64,000 nt of DNA, taken from the NCBI GenBank assembly GCA_040954595.2, contig CM082578.2, positions 4,960,001 to 5,024,000 on the forward strand. Reading direction: 5' to 3'. The notes beneath the pieces were generated by a model. The model saw only the letters and a list, made by a program, of their open reading frames with translations, was not told the origin of the DNA and searched no databases. A program made the translations under genes and the position numbers. This stretch comes from Balanoglossus misakiensis (lineage: Eukaryota > Hemichordata). Positions 1 to 10,744 of this stretch are shown one piece after another. Within the stretch, counting starts at the first letter, position 1, and every line of letters begins with the position of its first letter.

Positions 1-293
1 GCAGTCGATGCATTAGCTACTTTTTTATGAACTGAATCTGGCGAAAATTATAATCACTTGGTTTCTTATCAACAGTACTGATGAAAATAATTGAAAACTG
101 ACTGCATGTTGACCAAAGACCCTTTGCTATGGTAAACCTCAAATAAACCTGTCCAGATAAACTCTACCAAGATAATTAGCTGTGGAAACGCGGCTCTTCC
201 GGCGGGGTGGGGGTAGGGATATGCTAATTGTCCGCGGGGAATTAGCATATCCCCTCCCCCGGCGGAACAGCTACAATATGCATGTCAACTTAC

Positions 294-488
294 CTTCACA
301 TTGCGGTAATGTATCGTTCCATATGCCACCTTGTTGGCATTCTATGCTGCTGTGAGGACTTGTCAACCTGTAGCCTTGGTTGCAGGTGATAGTAATAGTA
401 TCTCCATAGAAGTATGGGCATGAACCTACATGGTGAAATCGATCATCGGTGAGATTGGTAGGGACTTTGCAGTGGGTATTATTCACTT
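294..488 (-). CDS. Sushi/CCP domain exon of a mosaic extracellular gene
   Basis: This internal exon encodes one complement-control (sushi) module with four cysteines, a central GDTITITC strand, the CNQGYRL segment, the single tryptophan in GGIWND and the closing LPQCEG. On the minus strand the acceptor is ...CTCGCAG before 488 and the donor is GTAAGT at 293-288. The exon is 195 bp with phase 1 at both ends, the usual arrangement for shuffled sushi modules. Sushi modules bind proteins in secreted or membrane receptors and complement regulators. It is the last visible exon of the gene that starts at 5208; the next exons lie beyond the left edge. The ligand and the full gene identity are unknown. 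Confidence 0.85.
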
Positions 489-958
489 CTGCGAGTCAAT
501 AGTACAGATATGGTTAGTGGTAAAATAGGCACACTAAAATAGCGACAGAGAGGGGTAATTATTCTGTATGATTAAATAGTTTATTACTGAGTTTATACAT
601 GATTTAGAGACTTTGTAAATTTTGTAGCCGTATGAGCTTAAACTATTTCAAGGGAGAAATGTTTTCGTCTCCAAAGTAACAATTAAATTTTATTTTGATT
701 TAATTTATAACATTCTTCTATGCGAATCACATATTTTGCGAATTGTGCTATCTTACGCCGTTCATTGCTGTGTGTGTTAAAATGTTCATTGTTCCCGTTC
801 AGCTCTTGTTTTTGATTCTCGGTGTTCCAGCTAACCAGACCTTCAGCGGTGTGTTGTAACAGTGCCTAAAATATCACCGGGCGTCGCTAGTTTGGACAAA
901 ATTGGATGTCAGATGACAGTCTATACATGCTGCGCTGCAAAAATGCTATTTTATTTAC
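489..958. other. Intron between sushi and CUB exons
   Basis: AT-rich intronic sequence of the minus-strand mosaic gene. I see no domain-encoding frame or recognisable repeat in it. Just left of the sushi exon, at 202-263, a short GC-rich inverted sequence holds ATATGCTAAT and its complement ATTAGCATAT around a GCGGGG core. Confidence 0.5.
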
Positions 959-1282
959 CTCTGAACTCAAGTGCAAAGGTTCCGTTATTCACATTACTCG
1001 TTGAACGGGACACGAAGACGACTGTTGCGACATTTGAACACGAATAGACCGGTGAATTAACCACGTCAAGGCTGCGTTGTCCACCAGGTAAGCTTTCGGT
1101 TATGGACAAACGATCGTGGTCCGCGTCTATGTTAGCTATCACCAACTGCAATATTACTATACTATCTGAGGACACCTCCACGGTCCATGTGCAAGTCTGG
1201 TCTGGTGAAAAGTATCCTGGAAATCCGGGCGAATAGATGGTTCCTGGTCCACTGTAATTGCCTCCACATGCGCCCAGGGATG
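959..1282 (-). CDS. CUB domain exon
   Basis: A near-complete CUB module: ACGGNYSG at the start, then the signature YSPGFPGYFSPDQTCTW, an IDADHDRLSI strand, a YSCSNVATVVFVSRS segment and a closing GTFALEFRG. The acceptor follows a pyrimidine-rich tract ending ATTTTAG (AG at 1284-1283), and the donor GTAAAT starts at 958. The exon is 324 bp with phase 1 at both ends. The frame stays open upstream of the acceptor and mimics a signal peptide beginning with Met at 1331, but the acceptor signal and the phase pattern make this an internal exon. CUB domains bind proteins or carbohydrates outside the cell. It lies between the WSC exon and the sushi exon of one gene. Confidence 0.85.
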
Positions 1283-1368
1283 CTAAAATAGGATATATCA
1301 GGAAAAACAATGGTCCAAATTGCGTAATCATGTATCTTGCGATTGATCGATGAGTCTATTCTCGTGAA

Positions 1369-1535
1369 TTAAAGGTATACGGTCACATATGTAAATTTAG
1401 CTACAGTTACCATCGCAAATTGAGATCTAGCCAAGCAAAACAAGAGCGCCATCATAATATGTTATTTAGAATACTCGGATACGCTGTTTTTGTCATCTAG
1501 GATTTTGGAAATTGGAGGTGACTGTGTACCTTTAA
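1369..1535. mobile_element. Small TTAA-flanked MITE, family A copy 1
   Basis: A 167-bp element starting TTAAAGGTATACGGTCAC and ending GTGACTGTGTACCTTTAA, so the ends are imperfect inverted repeats and TTAA lies at both borders. Related copies lie at 14447 and 24190. It carries no coding capacity and must be non-autonomous. It sits in the intron between the WSC and CUB exons. Confidence 0.7.
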
Positions 1536-1668
1536 CTGTCTCTAACGTGAAGACAAAATTTTCTAGCATATCATACATGCTATCTCAGTAACAAAAAGAC
1601 CACGTCGAGATTTGTCAAGATAGAGTGCGCCTTGAAAATTAAAGTCTGACATTTTTTTTTAAATTGTG

Positions 1669-1910
1669 CTAAGAGCAACCTTGGGATATTCTCTCTTTAA
1701 AGTTAGGGAAATGACAATAGAAGAACACTACCTTAAACGGATGCCATGTTTCAAAAGCACAAGTAAGGTCCAGACATTTTGTGGCATCGGTTATAAGTAA
1801 AGGGTAGCGGTCGTCGCGCCGCGTGGGTGTCCCCCTTGACGAGAATATGTCCTCCCGTACCAGCACAAACCTCACTGCAGTCGCCACGACCCACTAGGAT
1901 CTTCTGTTGC
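1669..1910 (-). other. Possible degraded extracellular-domain exon
   Basis: On the minus strand, after a weak acceptor (AGCAACAG), one frame reads GDCSEVCAGTGGH, which recalls the CSxxCGxG start of a thrombospondin type-1 repeat. The frame that would follow phase 1 hits a TGA within about 11 codons, and the following cysteine spacing does not fit. This may be a decayed exon or coincidence. The rest of this intron, on both sides, shows nothing recognisable. Confidence 0.2.
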
Positions 1911-2056
1911 TGTCATGCCCAGTCTACGCTACGGTTGGCTGCTCCGTTCATTCTAAGAATGATCTAATTTCAGGGATTTGTGGATGAATTGTAATGTTTA
2001 TAAACAAACAAACGCGGCGCAACGACCGCTTCTCTTTAAAATAGGGCTATACTTAC

Positions 2057-2344
2057 TTTTATATACCCCAAAGCTTGCACGGTTGTAGGTGTGAGAGTAA
2101 CCACCACCGCATATTTGTGTTGCGTCACCAGAACATGCACGGAGGCACGATGTGAGGCTCTTGCTATAGCCTTCCAATGATTCTATACAGTAGCACGCGT
2201 GTCCTTGATTTAAACCAACGAACTTGGCCGGCGGTTTGCTAATACGACAGTGCTCGAGGCACTTTTGAATTGTCATGTCATCGCTGAATAGATCATGCGT
2301 AAGCCCATCCATGTACTGGTCCAAACACCCACGATAGTCATCAT
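2057..2344 (-). CDS. WSC domain exon
   Basis: A WSC (cell-wall stress component type) cysteine-rich module: YRGCLDQYMDG start, CLEHCR, the FVGLNQGHACYC core, CLRACSGDATQICGGG, and a closing aromatic stretch ending GVYK. The acceptor AATATAG lies at 2346-2345 and the donor GTAAGT at 2056. The exon is 288 bp with phase 1 at both ends. In animals WSC modules occur in Kremen-like receptors (with kringle and CUB), polycystin-1 relatives and mosaic lectin-like proteins, and are thought to bind carbohydrate. WSC followed by CUB recalls Kremen, but the sushi exon downstream and the lack of a kringle argue against a simple Kremen orthologue. Confidence 0.85.
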
Positions 2345-3029
2345 CTATATTTTAAAAAGGGGGCGAAAACATCAAGGAAAACTCTATATGAAACTCTATG
2401 CAAATGTTTGCGTTCTGCATCAGATGATCGGATATATAAGTTCTGTCGCTTGATGTGCTGTTAACATGAGTAGATGCAATTCTAGTCAAATTATCATTAA
2501 CAAAGACAAATATGTTCAAGCGGTCTACTAATAACGATTTTAAGTTCATTTTCACGCGAGATACATTAGAAATAAACGTGGAAGAAAGTTTAGTCAGAAC
2601 TTCTCTTAAACGTAACTTTTTCAAGAGCTTAAAAGGGTCATTAGCTGTAATCTTTGACTTTATTTCCAGCATTTTTGTTCAAGGCATGTACATGTATAAC
2701 ATATGCAATGTCTTTCTCTGCTCCAAACAGCATGCTAATGTACGCAGTACTGCAAGTACCCAGTGCTATTTTGTTATTGTTGACAAAGGAATTCTGGTCC
2801 GGACTCGAATTCACATTTTCAAATAACAATGCTGATTATAAACATAAAAGCTGTTTTAATGAGCTGAACGTTTCGGTTTCGGAAAGTTGAAAAAGAAACT
2901 GCAGTAGATACACAGAACAAAAGTGCAGGAAATATAGGGACAGATTACAGCTAATGGATGGTCCATGTAAGTGAGTTTAACTAACGGGTATAAGAATTGG
3001 CAGCTACTTGGGCTTTAAAATACACTTAC
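2345..3029. other. Intron, nothing recognised
   Basis: AT-rich sequence with several overlapping short open frames on both strands, none resembling a known domain and none with a convincing splice border. I read it as an intron of the mosaic gene. Confidence 0.5.
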
Positions 3030-3203
3030 AGTTGCATTTCGCCGTAGCAGCTGTGTAGCCATCAGTGTTTATGGTTGTGCCATAAAGACACAAGGACAAA
3101 GGACCGCTAACATCTAATCGACAGTCCAGGTAAGCAAGACGACGCTCATCATCTCACGACAGAGAAATGGTCTTATAGCCCTGCGACATTGCTCCATGAT
3201 ATC
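3030..3203 (-). pseudogene. Candidate phase-1 exon with one in-frame TGA
   Basis: A 174-bp minus-strand stretch has an acceptor (GACGACAG at 3210-3204, after a T-rich tract) and a donor TGTAAGTG (GT at 3029-3028). Both borders are phase 1 like its neighbours. The frame reads YHGAMSQGYKTISLS, then TGA, then DDERRLAYLDCRLDVSG and CLYGTTINTDGY, ending AKCN. Cysteines and alternating hydrophobic residues suggest an extracellular module, but I do not recognise the fold. Either the exon is dead, the real acceptor is the GTGAG just at the stop (also in phase), or the base call is wrong. It lies between the signal-peptide and WSC exons. Confidence 0.45.
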
Positions 3204-3345
3204 CTGTCGTCAACGAGAAGAAATAACAAAGCATACAAATTAAAACAAAAAATATACTCACGCGCCCGTGTCTGTACATTAAGATTGGGTCTACTTCAAT
3301 CTGATTAAAATCAGATGTGGGGTATACGGCGACGTCTTTTAATTC

Positions 3346-3604
3346 GCGGTACGGTATACGTATGCTGTCGCCTTACACTACATCTGACCAACTCCCATGG
3401 AAGCCCCGTTCAACCTCCCGTTGCGGCCAGGCTAATCGGATTGCACGTTACGTCGATCTGCACTGACGGATACCTATCGTTCTCTATAAGGCGCCTTCTG
3501 GTTTGTTTACTGGCCAAGTAAAACTAGAGAATTTGAACGAGATCTTCTGTGGGAGTTGGTCAGATGTAGTGTGAGGCGACGACATAAGAAGACCGTAACA
3601 TTCA
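3346..3604. repeat. Inverted repeat with ~40-50 bp arms
   Basis: The left arm around 3346-3397 contains TACACTACATCTGACCAACT; its reverse complement lies in the right arm around 3549-3602 (AGTTGGTCAGATGTAGTGTG). Homology extends outward through GTCGCC and an imperfect TACGGT...TATG stretch. The loop is about 150 bp and non-coding. The shape fits a small MITE or fold-back element; I see no clear target duplication. Confidence 0.6.
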
Positions 3605-4107
3605 TCTGGCTGGGGCCTATGCAATTCCAAGAACAGTCAATGGTTCGCAAATGATGATTCTATCCGGCACAAACCACGAACAATACAAACGGGGTAATAG
3701 TAGCGCCCCCAAATAAATACTAGTACCACGCACTGTTTGTTGCGTTCTGTCATTCCTGCTTTTTGTGCATATCTTACCTATCTCAGCACAGACAAGATCA
3801 GCAGCAGCATAATCCCAATCATAGAACCTTGATGCCCGATGAAAGCCTAATACCGGTAGCCATGCATTATACTCCGTATCATATATTTCAACTTGGCCTT
3901 CGTACGGTGTTGCGCCTTCGACCAGTCTTACTTTGTCAGATTCTGCGGGAAAAGAGAGAAGGCTTGCAAAATGACCATCAGACGTACTGATAAGCTCTGA
4001 AATGATTTCATAGAAAATTTAATATCTCGTTGTGGCCACTTCGTTAGGTCAAATACATGTGCGTTTTCTTTGGATTCATTCCCACAGCAAAAACGTCCCT
4101 AGCTCCA
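3605..4107. other. Non-coding, nothing recognised
   Basis: Unique-looking intronic sequence between two inverted-repeat elements. The short plus-strand frames here match no domain I know. Confidence 0.4.
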
Positions 4108-4459
4108 TTACAGGGACAAAGTCTCTCTCTCGCTGCCCTTTGGTCATTAATCATGTTTGATACAAGACACTGTTTTTGTTATTCTACATGTGGATATGTA
4201 GTGAATCAATGTTCGACCACACACAACTTCCATCCCGTTTGTAGGATATGAGTGTAAAAATCTCTCCAAAATGAATAAATGGTAAACACCCATTATTCAT
4301 TTTGGCGAGTTTTTCACTCTCGTGTCAGCAAGTAGGATGGAAGTTGAGTGTGGTCAAACGCTGAATCACTATATATCCACATGCAGAATAACATAAACTG
4401 TGTTTTGTATCAAATATAATTAATGGAAAGGCAGCGAGAGAGAGACTTTGTCCCTTTAA
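4108..4459. mobile_element. Fold-back MITE, family F copy 1
   Basis: A 352-bp element that is nearly one long palindrome. The left half starts AGGGACAAAGTCTCTCTCTC and the right half ends with its complement GAGAGAGACTTTGTCCCT followed by TTAA. The arms also share the ACCACACACAACTTCCATCC and AAAATGAATAA blocks around a short centre near 4290. The left flank is TTAC and the right is TTAA, so a TTAA target is plausible but imperfect. A second full copy lies at 53821-54175 and a partial one near 49325. It has no coding capacity. Confidence 0.85.
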
Positions 4460-5132
4460 CCTACAGTCATATATATTGTCCTTGAACAGTCACTTCAATA
4501 CTCGGTAGAGAGGTCAATACAGCAGGGAGAAACGGGTGCCTCGATACTCATCAAGAACACGGATCACGTCTACTCACTTTCATCTTTAGAACTACGTCAC
4601 GTTATTCCCTATTCACACTTGCTGCATGTCTGTTGTCCTGTCTGTGTGCAATACAATGGTTCTCACGGTGGACGCAAGTGAACTTTGTCAGACCTCGCAG
4701 TTGGGTCGTCAAGAACGTTGATTTTTTTTTCAATTTAGTATCCCACTTCGCAACTATGTTAAGATTCCACATTCATGCAAAATCTTTGGCACGAATGAAG
4801 ATTGCTTCTATTTGGTTGGGTTTAGTCGTGTAGGTTTTTTGTTGTTTTTCGGTGATATTATGTGTAACTAAACTTCTCTAATGTTTGTCAAGATCTTGCA
4901 TATAGTTCTTTCTTCAGAAGTTTCACACGAAAAGTCGACGAATTTCAATTCTGTGTCATATTGTGTTGATTCTGGTACAATTTTTAGCAATATCCATGAT
5001 TTGACATATGATTCTAACCTCTGCCAGCTGTTCTGTCATGAGCAACAGCACTTGGAACTGGGGTGTGGGCATTACAAATAGCACACATAAAACCCACACA
5101 CTTGACAATGTCTCGGTCATATAGCACCTTAC
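4460..5132. other. First intron of the mosaic gene, nothing recognised
   Basis: Sequence downstream of the signal-peptide exon on the minus strand. It has a T-rich run near 4722-4735. I see no exon-like or repeat signal. Confidence 0.4.
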
Positions 5133-5208
5133 CTCTGATTGCCGTCACAGTATTTATCACAGTAAAAATTAGAACGATGCACGCAGCCTTGAGAATCTGG
5201 CGACACAT
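5133..5208 (-). CDS. Signal-peptide first exon of the mosaic gene
   Basis: The ATG at 5208-5206 opens MCRQILKAACIVLIFTVIN followed by TVTAIR: a basic residue near the N-terminus, a hydrophobic core and small residues before the likely cleavage site. This is a standard secretory signal. The frame ends in a strong donor (AGAG|GTAAGG, GT at 5132-5131), leaving phase 1, which matches the phase-1 acceptors of the WSC, CUB and sushi exons on the same strand. The frame is open further upstream to about 5500, but the hydrophobic segment should lie at the N-terminus, so I take this Met. The position -3 base is G. Linking this exon to the downstream ones is inference from strand, order and phase. Confidence 0.65.
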
Positions 5209-5605
5209 CTCGGAAACATGAGATTGAGATGCCGTATATAGGGCCAAGTATATTAGGGCGTCACTGCGCATGTCTGTCTCGACTTTCTCTCTTGAAATTA
5301 ATATGCACATACACGATAGGTTCATAAAGTTTGCATACGCTTTGCGCTGGTGTAAATGCCACAATACTTTCTTCAAACCGACCTTATCTGCCACTTTTTG
5401 ACTTTTTCTCGCAGAAGCGACTCGGAAATGTTTTACTGAATCAGTTCTGGTAGTTTCACAATGAGACGACAATGTTAATTGTAATTCTCCATCGAGTGCC
5501 ACAGTAAATTATACACGCAGCAGCGCCCCCACAGACTACTACAATTTCTTCATTCGTATTTATCCGTTCACGGTATCACTTCTATACTATATAGGTTTTT
5601 TTTCT
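5209..5605 (-). promoter_or_regulatory. 5' flank / 5' UTR of the mosaic gene
   Basis: The region upstream of the signal-peptide exon. A CTATATAC stretch lies about 25 bp before the ATG, too close to serve as a standard TATA box for a UTR of normal length. No other promoter element can be called with confidence. Confidence 0.25.
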
Positions 5606-5960
5606 CTAGACTAGCCCAATAGTTGCTTGGTAATTTCAATACTTCTTGTGTTTTCGGTGGGTTTTTTGTCTTAATAATTATATATATATAAATAATTGCA
5701 ATTCTTTTTGCATGCTTACCTTGAGCGTGTTTTGGTAGTGAGGTGAGTTTCGAATTTGGGACTGAGCTTGTGGTTTCGGGTAGCGTCGACCAAGCGACTA
5801 GTACACCTTGCAAAATCTACAAATGCTCAGGCAGTTTGTTGACATAGTCGAGAATGATTGACAGGGGCGTCGATCCCGTGCGCCAATGAGAATATGGGCC
5901 AACGCGTTCCCTACATATAATGAAGCCCCATAGACTTGGAGCAAGTTTGCCTTTCCAGAG
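5606..5960 (+). repeat. Dispersed repeat family E, copy 1
   Basis: This copy runs from CTAGACTAGCCCAATAGT through TTTTTTGTCTTAAT, GCATGCTTACCTTGAGCG and GACTGAGCTTGTGGTTTCGG to CATAGACTTGGAGCAAG. The same order of blocks occurs at 29613-29697 and 31741-31890, where it is split by a 2-kb insertion. It contains no coding sequence. Confidence 0.75.
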
Positions 5961-6478
5961 GGCGCCGTCAATGACCTTTGGCTTTTCAGAGACGCGGTGC
6001 AAGACGTCTCTCCAAATCCGTTTGAGCTCGTGCTCTGATTGGCTAGTACCATGCAAGATGTTGCTTCATATGATTGGCTAATATGCCAGACAGAAGTTCC
6101 ATCGCGTGCATGGATCGCGTGCACGTTCGATCAGTACGCGTAACGTCCTTGTCACGTGACGTGGCATACGTGTAGAACAGACGTTCAGAACAACAAACGA
6201 CACTTGTACTCGTAAATTATGATTACGTGTAAAATAATTCCGATTATCTCAATTTTTGGCGATCGATCTATAAAAATGAAACCGTGAAGTAAGTAGGCAA
6301 CCATGGTGATACTTCCGGTGGAACGCCATTGACGAATCAGTTACCTTCCCCTAAATCGAACGCCACTTCAGCGCTCTCATTGGTTGAACGAAACGGATTT
6401 GGAGAGACCTCTTGACCGCGTCTCTGAAAAGCCAAAGGTCATTGAGGGCGCCCTCTTGAGAGGCAAGGAGCAAGTATA
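5936..6478. repeat. Inverted repeat with ~100-bp arms
   Basis: The left arm (5936-6050) carries GGGCGCC, TCAATGACCTTTGGCTTTTC, AGAGACGCGGT and CTCTCCAAATCCGTTT. The right arm (6372-6478) carries the reverse complement in reverse order. About 320 bp of unique sequence lies between them. The arms overlap the end of repeat E copy 1, so E may be one end of a larger fold-back element. Confidence 0.7.
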
Positions 6479-6480
6479 TA

Positions 6481-7539
6481 TCTTCGCTATCAAATGACGT
6501 CAGACGCGTTCAGGTGGCAGTTACGTTCGCGTTCAGATTTCCAGATGACGGGCAACTTCAGCAACGTGGACTTACGTGGTGCAGACAAAGACTGTGCAGA
6601 CGAAATGCAATGAGGCTGGTGAGGCAACATACCCGATACATGTTACGTGTCTGGCGGTTGTAAAGTAAAAACACACTCGGAAAAACTTTTACTGGATGCT
6701 GAAATATTGCTTGCCCGTCACCTGGAAATGACAGCGCCATGGGACACATCGCCAGATCACGTGATTGATAGTAAAGAATAGGTTTTTTACTGTGTGCTGC
6801 ATGGAAACTTCTTCGCACGTTCTCCATATTAATGAATAAAACATATCATTGCACTTTTACATATAAACAAATGCACTACGTCTGCGTCCTGTGGTCAAGA
6901 CTTGCTCCATGATAATTTCCTCATTTCTATTTCAAACTTAAGTATAAATTCATTGTATTGGTTAATATTTTGCATAAACGTAGTGAAAACTTCTCAGAAA
7001 CCGTCACCGAAAATTGAACTTGGATGCCATCGAACGTCATCAATTTAGAAACTATATTTTCTGTTTTCGCCAAACTGCGATACGACGAGTTTTTCGAAAA
7101 TGGCGGAAATTTTTGACTGTTGTTAAATTTGTTAAATTTTATGCTCATTTTGACAGTAAAGTCTATTTTGTTAAGTGGCTAGAATCTAAAGATTATTCGT
7201 TATTTTAAGGTCAACAAACCGTTAAAGTTGCAGATCACAGATATTTACCGGTAATAGACATGCAAGCTTATATGCAAGGAGTTACACAGTGATTACACCC
7301 CGCCACTCCAACACAATCCAGCAACTTGGTGACCCATGAAATCGCAAGACCACTTGCTGACAACAGCGCCCTCTGTAAGGTGCTTGCAGCACATATTTCT
7401 GTCTGTACCTTTGCAGGCTTGCTAATCCAATTAAGTACTGTCCCACTTCAATGCTACGTCAATATTGAACGGCCCTTTGTTTTATACATTCTCATGGTTC
7501 AGCTTCCGCGGACTCGTTGATGTTTGTTTTGAAGATACG
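6481..7539. other. Non-coding, nothing recognised
   Basis: Only short, domain-free frames. The stretch 6930-7210 is AT-rich and open on both strands by chance. Confidence 0.4.
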
Positions 7540-9050
7540 ATATAGGGAGTCGGTGACGCAATCAGGAGTCTACCATCTGATAAAGCCGCTGGCGCCGATG
7601 ACCTATCGTGTGAACACTATAAATTTGCTAGCAACAGACTCCATGTGTTCTTAGCCATGGCTATTTCTGCGTTTTAGATTCATGGTTATCTTCCAGAGGA
7701 TTTTATGAAAACAATCATTGTTCCTCTTGTGAAAGATAAAACAGGTGATGTAACCAGCAAGAACAACTATAGACCCATTGCAATCTCAACGTCTTCCTCT
7801 AAAATTTTGGAAATTGTTATTCTTAACCGTACCGTTGTGAACATTACCTACACACAGAAGACTTTCAATTCGGGTTCAAACAGGGGCACTCCACTGATCT
7901 TTGTATTTACATTTTAAAAGAAGTCCTTAATTACTATAAGTGTTATAACAGTCCGATTTTTGCATGTTTCCTTGACGCGTCAAAAGCCTTTGATCGTGTG
8001 AACCATTGGACCCTCTTCAAAAAGCTCATTGAAAGGGGAGTTCCTCGTTATGTTTTACGCATCCTGCTTGTCTGGTACCGGACACAGGAATTGTTTGTGC
8101 AATGGGGCGGAATGAGGTCCACAGTGTTCAATGTCAAGAACGGAGTCCGTCAAGGTAGCATTCTATCTCCTCTTCTGTTCAATGTTTACATGGATGAGCT
8201 AAGCATTCGTCTTAATTCGTCAAAAAATGGCTGTAATATAAGTGGTCAAATGTTTAATCATCTCATGTATGCAGATGATTTGTCACTTCTGCAGTGCCTG
8301 TCGATAAAAGGTTTACGTCATTTAGTTTCAATTTGTGAGAGTTACGGAATCGAACATGACATTGTCCATCACAAAACAAAACAAAATCGAAGTGTATGTA
8401 TTTTATACCAAACAAGAGTTCACTCAAAATGGAGAATCTGCCTCTGGTGAAAATTGGCACCATCCAACTGCAAGTTGTGCATCTGTATACGTATTTGGGT
8501 TATGTTGTAACTGACAACTCATTTGATGACCTTGCAATTATGCAACAAACCAGGTGTTTTTATGCTCGCGCAAATAACCAGATTTGTTAATTTTCATATT
8601 GCTCTGCTCATGTCAAACTTGTCCTTTTTAGGAGTTTTTGCACCAACATGTATTGTCTGAGTTTGTGGTCTACGTACACTAAGAAAAAAATGAATTCGCT
8701 TCGGGTGGCATATAACAACTCTCTCCGAATAATTATGGGTTATGCTCGCGATTGTAGTGCGAGTGCTATGTTTGTCTGCAACAGAATACCAACTTTTGAA
8801 GCCCTTAGACGGAAAGCTATGTTTAATTTCTATGAACGTGTTAATAATAGCACCAATGTTCTGGTCTCGACGGTTTTTAGGTCGGATGCTCTATCCTACT
8901 CAAAAACTTATAAAATGTACAGACAACTGATGTATTTTTAACCGTTTTTTAGTATTTATTATTTTTTTAGGTGGTGTTTTCTTTTTTATATATCTGTCAA
9001 GTCTATGGGAATTTTTTTTTATATCCTGAAATAAAGAAATATTATTATTA
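7540..9050 (+). mobile_element. Decayed non-LTR retrotransposon (LINE) reverse transcriptase
   Basis: Fragments of a LINE reverse transcriptase in order: SDKAAGADDLSCEHY (fingers, about 7575), FMKTIIVPLVKDKTGD and NNYRPIAIS (7700-7790), ACFLDASKAFDRVNHW (7965-8010), VRQGSILSPLLFNVYMDEL (8145-8205), LMYADDLSLLQ with the catalytic YADD at 8268-8279, and thumb/C-terminal pieces such as LYTYLGYVV, LSLWSTYTKKKMNSLRVAYN and TFEALRRKAMFNFYER up to 8938. The reading frame changes near 7850 and 8380, with in-frame stops (TAG near 7676, TAA near 8588). The end has AAATAAAG and a short ATT-rich tail near 9050. The style resembles CR1/Rex-type LINEs, but the clade is not certain. It is dead. Confidence 0.9.
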
Positions 9051-10302
9051 AAGCGCCTCCTAGCGACTATTCATAGCCACTTTTGTTTTTAGCTACGAAA
9101 ATTACCTCTAGCAAAAATGTGAGTGAATGATGTCTTACGCAATAGGATGGATTTACTGTGGGTTGTCAACTAATTGTGACAGGAATTTAAAACCACTGTT
9201 TGATTCCCTATTCTGCCGTTATGTAAAAAATAATAAAACTAACTTATGAAATTATGCAAAGATGGTCATGTGTATATACAGAAGCAGACATCACCAGCTG
9301 GATTGTTCACTCTGTCCGTTGCGGGCGCTTCGTGTTCCCCGCCCAGACCTGGCAAAGTGACTGTGGTGCGATAAAAACAGAACTCCGATGATCCAAATGT
9401 TTAGTCTTGTCACCAGCCAACACTGACGTCTGACAGTGTGGGGGAATCAGATAATTGTGCGATCACAAGTAAACCGTTATCGGCTAGTATACGTACGTCG
9501 AACGTTCTCTGTACGCGTTCATCGGAAGGCTTATGATTCAAATGTATTTACCAGTACACTAAAAATAGAGATGATTTATCACAGGCGGTTCACTGAGGTA
9601 CAACAACCTATGGTCAGAACCTCGTTTTATCCAATCTTGTGAAAATATGTCAAGTGCTTATAAATTTGCTATGTTTACTATGTGCGAACACGCATGTTAT
9701 CTCAAAACTCTCCTTATCTACTGCATTTGAAAAAAACGCCCACCTGTTGGATGTCATAAATGTCTGTTTTTTCTCAAAGGCGAGATCTACTGTGTACTTC
9801 ATTTTATAATTAAATCGTTTATATCCATCATTGTAAAATTACATTTCACTTTAAACACTGGTTACTGTTTGTTTCGGTTTGCCATAAAAGTTAAAGAAAT
9901 ATCGACAAAATTGTATAGGTTTGCCAATTAAACGAAATTCCTTGGCAATGCGCAAACAGGCTGGCAAAGTGCCACTATTGTTTCTTGATTTTGATATATG
10001 CGGCGACGCCACCTGACGTTTTATGGTGAGCACATGATCAACTGTCAATGTATGCAGTAAACTTCTATGGGCTTAATCATGTCATAATAAATTAAATAAA
10101 TTTCAGCCAAATTTTGTCCCGAGTTTCTACAGTGTGTGTTTATTGAACGCGTAATTCACGGGATCGCGTAGACCTGTGAATTAGTTAAGAATCTTTCAAA
10201 AGACAAAAAAAAACCTCCAAGCGACCAGTACCGGTGCGCTAACTTATATCTGCAGGACATTCAATAAAAAAGCCTCTGGTCATAATGTGGGTTGATCCAC
10301 AG
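9051..10302. other. Non-coding, nothing recognised
   Basis: Intergenic sequence with no domain-bearing frame and no repeat that I could match elsewhere in the window. Confidence 0.4.
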
Positions 10303-10381
10303 CCCCCCCCCCCCCCCCCCTTCAAGAGCTCGTTTCGTGGTAAATAGAGCCGTTTGGTTTGATTTGATTTGATTTGATTTT
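10303..10381. repeat. Poly-C run and short GATTT repeat
   Basis: Eighteen consecutive C residues at 10303-10320, followed 40 bp later by about four GATTT units (10359-10381). These are simple-sequence tracts prone to length variation. Confidence 0.9.
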
Positions 10382-10744
10382 AGAGAACTAGACAGAACAA
10401 AGATCAAGTTTAGAGGTGGTTGGTTATTGTCGATTAGCCGGTAGAAGTCAACTTTCGTATCATTGTGAATCGCAACACGATGTATGTGAGTGACAAACAT
10501 GTCTGCAGAACTTCGGATCAAATGAGGGAGGCTGCGTGCTTGACGGTATATCCTTTCAGAGACTGGATGTTATTGAGATGAAACCAGTAAACGATGTACA
10601 AACTATACTTGTTCCCACCTGTTAAAGGTGGTGCAAATATTTTTGGCACACTGTATACTAGAGACCCCAGGGTTAATATATAAACCGGAACTAAAATTCT
10701 GATCGCCCGAGACGCTACCATATAAGGCTTTAATTCTCTGTTAC

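Noticed and set aside
1283-1331. Apparent signal peptide before the CUB domain
   Set aside because: It is the pyrimidine tract and intron upstream of a good acceptor; the other exons of the gene are all phase 1, and a better signal-peptide exon lies at 5208.
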